Positions 1 to 6,045 of a stretch of 7,533 nt of DNA are shown here, one piece after another; the first letter of the stretch is position 1, and each line of letters opens with the position of its first letter. A program made the position numbers and the translations under genes. The notes under the pieces are model-generated. The model saw only the letters and a list, made by a program, of their open reading frames with translations. It ran no database searches and was not told where the DNA came from. The DNA is from Desulfobacterales bacterium (lineage in GTDB: Bacteria > Desulfobacterota > Desulfobacteria > Desulfobacterales > JAUCGF01), in assembly GCA_029940345.1 (NCBI GenBank), contig JAOZRC010000249.1, forward strand, positions 1 through 7,533. Reading direction: 5' to 3'.

Positions 1-8
1 CACAATCC

Positions 9-1718
9 TCAATTTCCATGGTTTTCGCGTGTCAGGTTGTATTTACGTATTTTTTTATAAAGCGTTTTGCGGCTGATGCCGAGCAAGCGGGCGCTTTTGG
101 CTCGGTTCCAGTCTGTTTTTTCCAGCATCCGCATGATTCTTTCTGATTCGGCTGTGGCGCTGGTCAGAGATATTCGCTTGGGAATGCGGAACGCTAAGAT
201 TTCAGGAGGGATATGATCAATATTAATTGCCTTACCCTGGCAAAATACAAAGGCTCTTTCGATGACGTGTTCTAATTCCCGGACATTCCCGGGCCAAGCG
301 TAACGCATGAATGCTTCCATCGCATCGTCGGCCACCCCCCGGATTTCTTTTTGAAAACGCTTGTTATAAATTTCGCAAAAGTGTTTCACCAGAAGCGGTA
401 TATCTTCAAGCCTTTCTATTAAGGGGGGCAGCTCGATCTCCACCACTTTCAGGCGGTAATAAAGGTCTTCCCGAAAACTGTTTTTTTTGACATCTTCATG
501 CAACTGCCGGTTGGTGGCGGCGATTATTCTTACATCGACCTTTATTGGCGCAGCATCACCGACCCGTTCAAATTCTTTTTCCTGAAGCACTCTGAGGAGT
601 TTGAGTTGAATGAGCGGGGAGATTTCACCGATTTCATCAAGGAAAATGCTGCCGCTGTCGGCATCCTGAAAGCGTCCGGCTTTATCCCTCACCGCACCGG
701 TGAACGCGCCTTTGACATGTCCGAACAGTTCGCTTTCGAGCAAATTTTCCACCAGTGTGGCGCAATTCACGGTAACCATCGGTTTGGTGGCGCGGGGCCC
801 GCTATAATGCAGCGCTTTGGCAATGAGTTCCTTGCCGGTGCCGCTTTCCCCGGTAATCAGGACAGTGGTTTGGATATCGGCCAGGGTTTCGATCAACCGA
901 TAGATTTCCCGCATTTTTTTCGATTGGCCGATAATGTTGTGGAAACTGTGGCGTTGTTTCAGTTCGCTTTCCATAAATGTCAGCCGGGTCACATCGCGAA
1001 TAACAAGGATCGCGCCCTGAGAGCGGCCGCTTCGGTCAGTCAAAGGAGAGCTGTTCACCGCCAGCATCTGGCGCGCTTTGTTCGGCAGGGCGCACTCGAT
1101 GTGATATTCTTTAACGATCTTTTTATCGGAGAGGGTCATATCCAATATTTTTCGGCAATCGTAAAGGCAAGAATTTTCAATGGCGTCTAACTGTTTGCCG
1201 CAGATATCCTTGGGAGCCAGACCACAAACAGTCAGCGCAGCGGCGTTGGCCGCGATCACCCGCCTTTGATTGTCCACAGTGATGATGGCATCGGTGACGC
1301 TTCTGAAGATAGCCTCAAGATGATTGCGGTAATTTTCCTTTTCTTGCACAACCGCATTATGCGCCAATGCGATTTTGGCCACACGCAACAGGGTCTCCTG
1401 ATGAATCGGCTTGGGAAGGTAATCAAAAGCCCCCAGGCGCACCGAATCCGCCGCCGTATTGATATTCGGCTGGCCGGTTATCATAATCACCGGACAGATC
1501 AGGCCCCGCTTTTTTATCTCTTTGAGAATATCTATCCCAGTGTGTTCGCCCAGGATGATGTCAGCAAAAACCAGATCGAGGTCTTCGGCCCTGATAATCT
1601 CTACGGCATCATGATAGGTTCCGGCGCAAAACACCGTATAACCCTCCTCGGATAAAAATTCGTTAAAGGTAAAACGAAGGCTTTCTTCATCATCAATTAC
1701 AAGGATTCTTGCTTTCAT
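9..1718 (-). CDS. sigma-54-dependent response regulator (REC-PAS-AAA+-Fis HTH)
   Basis: A 569-residue bacterial enhancer-binding protein of the NtrC class. Seen in the sequence: an N-terminal receiver domain (about 1-120) with acidic pocket D9/D10, phospho-acceptor D53, switch T81 and K103; a PAS domain (about 130-246); and a complete AAA+ sigma-54 interaction domain (about 260-500). The AAA+ domain has Walker A GESGTGKE (290-297), the sigma-54 contact loop GAFTGA (337-342), Walker B FLDE (359-362), R416/R422 as likely arginine fingers, and WPGNVREL (475-482). A Fis-type helix-turn-helix lies at about 536-560. All catalytic elements are intact, so it should be an active cytoplasmic transcription activator. 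A PAS domain between receiver and AAA+ is less common than plain REC-AAA-Fis, and this one carries a cluster of cysteines (C165, C173, C184, C188, C209). The ATG overlaps the stop of the upstream kinase gene and has no clear Shine-Dalgarno, so translational coupling is likely. Its probable target is the sigma-54 promoter at 3934-3950. The exact orthologue is not recognised. Confidence 0.97.
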   Translation of the reverse strand: MKARILVIDDEESLRFTFNEFLSEEGYTVFCAGTYHDAVEIIRAEDLDLVFADIILGEHTGIDILKEIKKRGLICPVIMITGQPNINTAADSVRLGAFDYLPKPIHQETLLRVAKIALAHNAVVQEKENYRNHLEAIFRSVTDAIITVDNQRRVIAANAAALTVCGLAPKDICGKQLDAIENSCLYDCRKILDMTLSDKKIVKEYHIECALPNKARQMLAVNSSPLTDRSGRSQGAILVIRDVTRLTFMESELKQRHSFHNIIGQSKKMREIYRLIETLADIQTTVLITGESGTGKELIAKALHYSGPRATKPMVTVNCATLVENLLESELFGHVKGAFTGAVRDKAGRFQDADSGSIFLDEIGEISPLIQLKLLRVLQEKEFERVGDAAPIKVDVRIIAATNRQLHEDVKKNSFREDLYYRLKVVEIELPPLIERLEDIPLLVKHFCEIYNKRFQKEIRGVADDAMEAFMRYAWPGNVRELEHVIERAFVFCQGKAINIDHIPPEILAFRIPKRISLTSATAESERIMRMLEKTDWNRAKSARLLGISRKTLYKKIRKYNLTRENHGN

Positions 1719-3598
1719 AGCGGTAGCTCTGCAATCACTTTGGTATATTCACCGGGTTCACTGGCAGCCCACAACTTGCCGTTATGGTCTTTGATAATCC
1801 CGTGGCTGATGCTTAAACCCAGCCCTGTGCCCTCATTGGGCGGCTTGGTGGAAAAGAAAGGATCACATATTCGGTCTATCACATCAGAAGCAATTCCCGT
1901 GCCATTATCTTTAAATGTGACCCGAATATGTTGAGCATCTTCGGTTTCGATCAAGCCCGCCCCAATCGTGAGGATTTTATCCGGGTGCGGCGCAGTGTAT
2001 TTCCGATTCAACGCATAACGGGCGTTACTGATGATATTGAGAAAGACCTGTTGAATCTGTTCCGCATTTACCTTAATGACCGGTAAGGTCTCAGGAATGC
2101 TGATATCAATATGAATATGGTCTTTTTTCAGAAGAATGGTGATAAAATCCAATGTCTCTAGAATAAGATCGTGAATGCGGACGGCATATTTATTTTTTCT
2201 GCCTTCACGACCAAAAGAGAGCAGTCCCCGGACGATGCGTTCGATACGCTCGCCCTCCTTAATGATGCGCAGGGGAATTTCCACCGGCTCTTTCTGTTTC
2301 CTGCTTCGGTTTATCAATATCTGGGCATAGTTGATAATCCCGTTAATCGGGTTGTTGATCTCGTGGGCCACCCCCGCGGCCAGCTCTCCCAGAGATGCCA
2401 GGCGTGCATTGCGCATCGCTTCCGCTTGTAAGGCTTTGCGCTTCGTAATATCATGCAAGATACCTTCCAGAAGCTCTATCTCGCCATCCTCGCCATAAAT
2501 AGCCCGTACTTGTAAAACACCCCATATTTTGCTTTTATCCTTGCGAAAGTACCGGCACTCATAATTTGAAACCGAGCCGTGCTGTTTAAGGAGTTGTAAA
2601 ATTTCTTTTCGCTGGCCAGGGTCTGTATAATGCTGCTTTTCAATATTGGTGACGCTTTTAAGCAATTCCGCGTCAGAGTCGTATCCCAGGATAGCGGCCA
2701 TGGAAGGGTTCGCATCGACGAATCGGCCGGCTGGAGTCGATTGGAAAATACCTTCCAATGCATTTTCAAAAATGCCCCGGTATTTTTTTTCACTTTCGGC
2801 CAAGGCCCGCTCCGCTTCGGTCAATTGGCCGATACGCAATTTTAGAGTTTTATTAAGATTTTTCATTTCATCCTCGGCCCGGGTGCGTTCGACGATCTCT
2901 TTTTTCAACTGTTCATTTCGCAAAGCGATCTGGCTCGCCATGAGGTTGAACTCTTTGATGATGGCATTGACGCCCTGCTGGGGTACAGGCGGCATGTGGC
3001 TGCGGTAGTCGCCCCCGGCAATGGCCCGGATGCCCTGTATGAGCCGCTCCATGGGTCTGTTCAGCAAATATTTCATGATAAAATGGGTGACTGCGATGAC
3101 GATAATGAACACTGCTAGGCCGATAATCATCATCGCACGAATCATGGCCGATTGCACACGGGAGGTGTCCCTGGGGGTAATCCACAGTTTCAACGCGCCC
3201 ACTTGCACGCCTTTCCAAAAAATCTTCTTTTCCCTGATAATGAGATGCCGGTTGAATTTTTTATCCAGCCGGGGGGGAATCTTTGTGAACATCACGCGCC
3301 CATGGTCATCTTCTATATGGATGCCGGCAAGATAGGTGGATTTTAAATAGGCGTCAGAAATTTGTGTGATCACATTTTTTTTCAGATTCCATAAAGGAAT
3401 CGCCAGAACCGCCTTGAGTTCTTCGGCCGTTGATTCCGCCTTGGCATTCAGCTCCCGTTGGGAAACGATCGTGGAATAAAAATAGTAGATGGCAATATGA
3501 ATGAGCACGGTGGAAGTGACGGCAATGGTGAGCCAGATAATTAAATCTCTGGCGATTGTCCGTTGTCTGTATCCCTTAATTCCGTTGATTAGCGCCAT
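1715..3598 (-). CDS. membrane-bound PAS sensor histidine kinase
   Basis: A 627-residue inner-membrane kinase, the cognate partner of the downstream regulator. In order: a transmembrane helix (about 19-42); an extracytoplasmic sensor region of about 110 residues (44-150) containing IPLWNLKKNV (67-76), like the PLWNLD motif seen in other kinase sensor domains; a second transmembrane helix (about 153-175); HAMP (about 177-229); a short coiled coil (about 226-272); PAS (about 272-388); a HisKA dimerisation domain with AHEINNP and phospho-acceptor H412; and a HATPase domain with N-box N521/N525, G1 box DNGTGI (564-569), F-box DPFFSTKP (579-586) and G2 box GTGLGL (590-595). All catalytic boxes are present. 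The start at 3598 is supported by AAAAGGA on the minus strand (3605-3611), 6 nt upstream. The gene is first in a two-gene operon with the regulator (ATGA overlap). The ligand cannot be read from the sequence. The divergent operon encodes a periplasmic amino-acid-type binding protein, which could present it. Confidence 0.96.
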   Translation of the reverse strand: MALINGIKGYRQRTIARDLIIWLTIAVTSTVLIHIAIYYFYSTIVSQRELNAKAESTAEELKAVLAIPLWNLKKNVITQISDAYLKSTYLAGIHIEDDHGRVMFTKIPPRLDKKFNRHLIIREKKIFWKGVQVGALKLWITPRDTSRVQSAMIRAMMIIGLAVFIIVIAVTHFIMKYLLNRPMERLIQGIRAIAGGDYRSHMPPVPQQGVNAIIKEFNLMASQIALRNEQLKKEIVERTRAEDEMKNLNKTLKLRIGQLTEAERALAESEKKYRGIFENALEGIFQSTPAGRFVDANPSMAAILGYDSDAELLKSVTNIEKQHYTDPGQRKEILQLLKQHGSVSNYECRYFRKDKSKIWGVLQVRAIYGEDGEIELLEGILHDITKRKALQAEAMRNARLASLGELAAGVAHEINNPINGIINYAQILINRSRKQKEPVEIPLRIIKEGERIERIVRGLLSFGREGRKNKYAVRIHDLILETLDFITILLKKDHIHIDISIPETLPVIKVNAEQIQQVFLNIISNARYALNRKYTAPHPDKILTIGAGLIETEDAQHIRVTFKDNGTGIASDVIDRICDPFFSTKPPNEGTGLGLSISHGIIKDHNGKLWAASEPGEYTKVIAELPL

Positions 3599-3627
3599 GG
3601 GTTGTCCTTTTGACGGGTTGGCATTTT

Positions 3628-3655
3628 GGTGTCAGGTGTCAGGTTTCGGGTGTCA
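3628..3655. repeat. tandem 7-bp repeat, four GGTGTCA units
   Basis: Four contiguous heptads are seen: GGTGTCA, GGTGTCA, GGTTTCG (degenerate), GGTGTCA. They lie about 30-57 bp upstream of the kinase start codon, probably within its 5' leader or promoter. From memory, GTGTCAGG-type strings recur between genes in some Desulfobacterota genomes. They could be a dispersed repeat or a direct-repeat operator, and the sequence alone does not decide. Confidence 0.7.
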
Positions 3656-3773
3656 ATTCTACGGCAACACTCTGTCACTGACGCAAACAGCACCGCAATC
3701 TTTAAACAATTGATTACCGGAGTCAGTCATTGTTGTCAACAGACGCTGTTTATGACTTGCACCACAATATATA

Positions 3774-3815
3774 GGTTACACTTTTGGGTACACCCATATA
3801 TGTAACCGGGTAACA
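3774..3815. promoter_or_regulatory. candidate upstream activator site for the sigma-54 regulator
   Basis: A cluster of related half-sites is visible: GGTTACA (3774-3780), GGGTACA (3786-3792), inverted TGTAACC (3801-3807) and GGTAACA (3809-3815). GGTTACA and TGTAACC form a perfect 7-bp inverted repeat with a 20-nt spacer. Positions 3801-3815 form an imperfect dyad of the form TGTnACC-n-GGTnACA. The cluster sits roughly 145-190 bp upstream of the predicted transcription start at about 3961, a distance normal for enhancer sites bound by NtrC-family activators. That the divergently encoded regulator binds here is inferred from position and symmetry, not from a known motif. Confidence 0.55.
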
Positions 3816-3933
3816 CTTTTTGGGGCGAGCGCTCCCTTGCAAAATATTCATTCTTCTGTCAAATGCTTTGTCACACTTGATTTTACGATATTTATCAGAC
3901 AGAAAATTGGCCATTTCAATTTCTTCCATGCAG

Positions 3934-3950
3934 TTGGCAAGATTCTTGCT
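3934..3950 (+). promoter_or_regulatory. sigma-54 (RpoN) promoter of the Usp-NhaC-SBP operon
   Basis: The sequence TTGGCAAGATTCTTGCT matches the sigma-54 consensus TTGGCACG-N4-TTGCT at every key position except one A for C. GG (3936-3937, -24) and GC (3948-3949, -12) have the obligatory 10-base spacing. Transcription should start near 3961, about 100 nt before the first main ORF. A full sigma-54 activator with GAFTGA is encoded divergently 3' of this region, which makes the call much stronger than the motif alone. Confidence 0.85.
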
Positions 3951-3970
3951 CTGCCTAGCAGAGGGTGATT

Positions 3971-4024
3971 ATGAAATATAAATCAGAGGTCATCGCAAAG
4001 ATAGCATCTGAATTCGTTCAATAA
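3971..4024 (+). CDS. putative 17-codon leader peptide ORF
   Basis: A short ORF, ATG to TAA, encodes MKYKSEVIAKIASEFVQ. It begins about 10 nt after the predicted sigma-54 start point. GAGGG at 3961-3965, 5 nt before the ATG, could serve as ribosome binding site, although it would be the extreme 5' end of the transcript. It ends 35 nt before the Usp start codon. Its reading could influence the downstream RBS, which is preceded by a small hairpin. The MKYKSE opening also resembles, from memory, the start of some small HTH antitoxin-like proteins, so it may be a decayed fragment. An ORF of this length can occur by chance. Confidence 0.25.
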   Translation: MKYKSEVIAKIASEFVQ

Positions 4025-4046
4025 CCGTAACAAGCCAGCACGGCTT

Positions 4047-4054
4047 AAAGGAGG
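4047..4054 (+). promoter_or_regulatory. ribosome binding site that fixes the Usp start
   Basis: AAAGGAGG is an almost full anti-Shine-Dalgarno match and lies 5 nt before ATG 4060. The in-frame GTG at 4054 overlaps this element and so cannot be the start. A 5-bp hairpin (4032-4046, AAGCC/GGCTT) ends immediately before it. Confidence 0.85.
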
Positions 4055-4059
4055 TGTGT

Positions 4060-4518
4060 ATGCAAGAATTTCGCAAGATTTTATTTCCCGTCAGTTTGAC
4101 TGAAATTTCCCCACGGGTGGCGCCTTATGTGTCATCGATGGCAATGAAGTATGATGCGGAGATTCACCTGTTACATGTGGCGCGCGCATTAAACAGCCTT
4201 ATCGATACGTATATCGTCCAACCTTCTATGACAGACTTTAAAAGACTGGCCAGCAACGTTGAAAAAGAGCTTGTCACGGCTGCTGAAAACCGGCTTGAAC
4301 AGTTTAAAAACGAATTTTTTGATAATTTTAAGAAAATCCGCGAAACTGTCATATTCGGTAGCCATTACAAAGAAATCTTAGCTTATGCTGAATCGGGAAA
4401 AATTGATTTGATTATCATGGGAACCGGAAGTCCGCTTCACAAAATGGTCATCGGTTCGGTGGCCGACAAGGTGGCCAAGTATGCCAAGATTCCGGTTATG
4501 TTGGTCAAAACCGTTTAA
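4060..4518 (+). CDS. universal stress protein (UspA family), degenerate ATP site
   Basis: A 152-residue, single-domain cytoplasmic Usp. Family features seen: the N-terminal strand RKILFPVSL (5-13), the helix and second strand IHLLHVARAL, the C-terminal strand DLIIMGTG, and the closing IGSVADKVAKYAKIPVMLVK. ATP-binding Usps carry Asp after the first strand (VPVD) and a G-x2-G-x9-G(S/T) loop. Here the Asp position is Ser (FPVS), and the loop reads GTGSPLHKMVIGS, i.e. G-x-G-x8-GS, two residues shorter. Nucleotide binding is therefore doubtful, and a dimeric regulatory or partner role is more likely. It is first in an operon with a transporter and a binding protein. In Halomonas elongata the Usp TeaD is encoded with, and modulates, the TeaABC transporter, so a role in controlling NhaC-like transport is a fair inference. 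The start is set by the AAAGGAGG site. Confidence 0.93.
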   Translation: MQEFRKILFPVSLTEISPRVAPYVSSMAMKYDAEIHLLHVARALNSLIDTYIVQPSMTDFKRLASNVEKELVTAAENRLEQFKNEFFDNFKKIRETVIFGSHYKEILAYAESGKIDLIIMGTGSPLHKMVIGSVADKVAKYAKIPVMLVKTV

Positions 4519-4562
4519 TTATAGAAACATAATATTAGAAACAAGAATGGAGGAATTCGGTT

Positions 4563-6008
4563 ATGGTAAAAAAAAGAGAAAAACGGGAACCTTATGTGTG
4601 GGAAGCCTTAATATCGATTTTGGGATTGATCACAGCAATCAGCCTGGCAATTGTCAAGTATGAATCTGATGCCCAGGTTCCTATTCTGATCGGTGTTTTG
4701 GTCGCCGCGCTGATAGGCCTCAGAGCGGGCTACGCATGGAAAGATATTGAACTTGGCATGCTAAATGGCATTACCAACGCGCTTCAGGCGATTGTGATTC
4801 TGTCAATTATCGGAATATTGATCGGTGTGTGGATTTTAAGCGGGGTGGTGCCGACGCTCCTGTATTACGGGTTAAAAATTCTGCATCCGAGTTTTTTTCT
4901 GCCGGCTGCGGTTGTCATTTGTGCGATCACGTCACTGGCCACCGGCACTTCCTGGGGCACCACCGGCACCATCGGCATCGCCTTGATCGGTATTGGCTCC
5001 GGATTGGGCTTCCCGTTGCCGGTGGTTGCCGGCGCGGTGCTTTCCGGGTCCTATTTCGGTGACAAAATGTCGCCGCTTTCGGACACCACCAACCTGGCTC
5101 CGGCAATGGTGGGCACGGACCTTTACACCCATATCAAACACATGAGCTATACGACCGGGGTGAGTTTCGGCCTGACGCTGATCCTGGAATTTATTATGAC
5201 TTTTGTTTACGGCGGCGGTGAAGGCAACACGGATGCCGTATTTAAAATTATGGATGGCATTAACAGCAATTTTGTCGTCAACCCGATCCTCCTGCTGCCG
5301 GCGTTTGTGGTGTTGGGTTTGGCGTTTAAGAAAATACCGGCTCTTCCCGGTATCACGATGGGCATTCTGACCGCTGCGATTCTAGGCGTTCTGTTTCAAG
5401 GCAACGGCTTCGGAGATATTCTGTCCGCATCCTGGGGCGGTTATGTTAGCAAAACCGGCGTTGAAGCGGTGGATAATCTTTTAACCAAAGGCGGCTTCCA
5501 ATCCATGCTATATACCATCTCAATTGTTTTATGCGCCATGATGTTCGGCGGCATTATGGAACGCACGAACCAGTTGCGAGTTGTGGTCAACGCCATTCTT
5601 AAAAAGGCTAAAACCACAGGTTCGTTGTTTACAGCCACGATTCTGACAGCGATTGCCTCCAATCTGATTCTCTGCGATCAATATATGTCCATCGTAATGA
5701 CCGGTAAGATGTACGCGCAGGCGTTTAAAGATAAAAACCTGCATCCCAAAAACCTGTCCCGGGCCGTGGAGGACAGTGCCACCGTAACCGCCAATCTGGT
5801 TCCCTGGAACACCGGCGGAGCTTATAATGCGGCCACATTGGGGGTTGCGACGATTGCCTATCTGCCGTTCAATTTTTTCTGCTGGTTATCTCCCATTGTT
5901 TCGCTACTTTTCGGATGGTTCGGCATCACCATTGATCCCCTTGAGGAAGAAACCGCCCAAGGGCCTGATGATGAAAAAGCGGTGCAAGCGAGTGAATCCG
6001 TTTCATAG
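4563..6008 (+). CDS. NhaC-family Na+/H+ antiporter-like transporter
   Basis: A 481-residue polytopic inner-membrane protein with about 11-12 hydrophobic helices. The family is recognised from TSLATGTSWGTTGTIG (123-138), the hallmark segment SGSYFGDKMSPLSDTTNLAP (161-180), the polar intramembrane stretch CDQYMSIVMTGKMY (371-384), and EDSATVTANLVPWNTGGAYN (403-422). NhaC members exchange Na+ for H+, or couple Na+/H+ to organic substrates (MleN, malate/lactate). The family therefore does not fix the substrate. Length is normal and no frame disruption is seen. GGAGG (4549-4553) lies 9 nt before the ATG. The gene is 44 nt after the Usp stop and 37 nt before the binding-protein gene, all on the same strand, which indicates one operon. 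The C-terminal tail (461-481) is short, acidic and probably cytoplasmic. An amino-acid-type binding protein next door suggests that an amino acid or derivative, rather than only Na+, may be carried. This is inference. Confidence 0.93.
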   Translation: MVKKREKREPYVWEALISILGLITAISLAIVKYESDAQVPILIGVLVAALIGLRAGYAWKDIELGMLNGITNALQAIVILSIIGILIGVWILSGVVPTLLYYGLKILHPSFFLPAAVVICAITSLATGTSWGTTGTIGIALIGIGSGLGFPLPVVAGAVLSGSYFGDKMSPLSDTTNLAPAMVGTDLYTHIKHMSYTTGVSFGLTLILEFIMTFVYGGGEGNTDAVFKIMDGINSNFVVNPILLLPAFVVLGLAFKKIPALPGITMGILTAAILGVLFQGNGFGDILSASWGGYVSKTGVEAVDNLLTKGGFQSMLYTISIVLCAMMFGGIMERTNQLRVVVNAILKKAKTTGSLFTATILTAIASNLILCDQYMSIVMTGKMYAQAFKDKNLHPKNLSRAVEDSATVTANLVPWNTGGAYNAATLGVATIAYLPFNFFCWLSPIVSLLFGWFGITIDPLEEETAQGPDDEKAVQASESVS

Positions 6009-6032
6009 AAAGAGTAACCTAACCGTTTACAC

Positions 6033-6038
6033 AGGAGG
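6033..6038 (+). promoter_or_regulatory. ribosome binding site that fixes the binding-protein start
   Basis: AGGAGG lies 7 nt before ATG 6046. The open frame extends upstream to 5827, but that part overlaps the NhaC gene in another frame and would bury the signal peptide. The RBS and signal peptide together set the start at 6046. Confidence 0.9.
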
Positions 6039-6045
6039 TTTTAAG

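Larger units (their letters stand above)
3599..4059. other. divergent intergenic control region
   Basis: This 461-base gap lies between the minus-strand kinase operon and the plus-strand transport operon. It contains, in order: the kinase RBS (3605-3611, minus strand), a GGTGTCA heptad repeat (3628-3655), a cluster of GGTTACA-type half-sites (3774-3815), the 8-bp palindrome GAGCGCTC (3827-3834), a sigma-54 promoter (3934-3950), a 17-codon leader ORF (3971-4024), a 5-bp hairpin AAGCC/GGCTT (4032-4036 with 4042-4046), and the RBS of the first operon gene. For the kinase operon I see no convincing promoter. A perfect minus-strand -35 TTGACA (3734-3739) has only a poor -10 at 17 bp, and a TAGAAT (3656-3661, minus) lacks a good -35. 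Confidence 0.8.

Noticed and set aside
498..1190. Plus-strand open frame of 230 residues
   Set aside because: It lies opposite the response regulator gene, whose receiver, PAS and AAA+ motifs are unmistakable. The plus-strand product shows no recognisable domain and no good RBS.
3628..3655. CRISPR-like repeat
   Set aside because: Units are only 7 bp and contiguous without spacers.
3501..3713. Plus-strand open frame of 70 residues crossing the kinase start
   Set aside because: It overlaps the kinase N-terminus and the heptad repeat, and has no domain or ribosome binding site.
3711..3739. Minus-strand sigma-70 promoter for the kinase operon
   Set aside because: The -35 TTGACA (3734-3739) is perfect, but the hexamer 17 bp away (TAATCA) is a poor -10, so it is not called as a feature.
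4054..4059. GTG start for the Usp gene
   Set aside because: The codon overlaps the AAAGGAGG Shine-Dalgarno itself. ATG 4060 has ideal spacing and gives the normal Usp N-terminus.
5827..6045. Longer form of the binding protein starting at 5827
   Set aside because: It would overlap NhaC in another frame for about 180 bases and hide the signal peptide. AGGAGG at 6033 supports ATG 6046.
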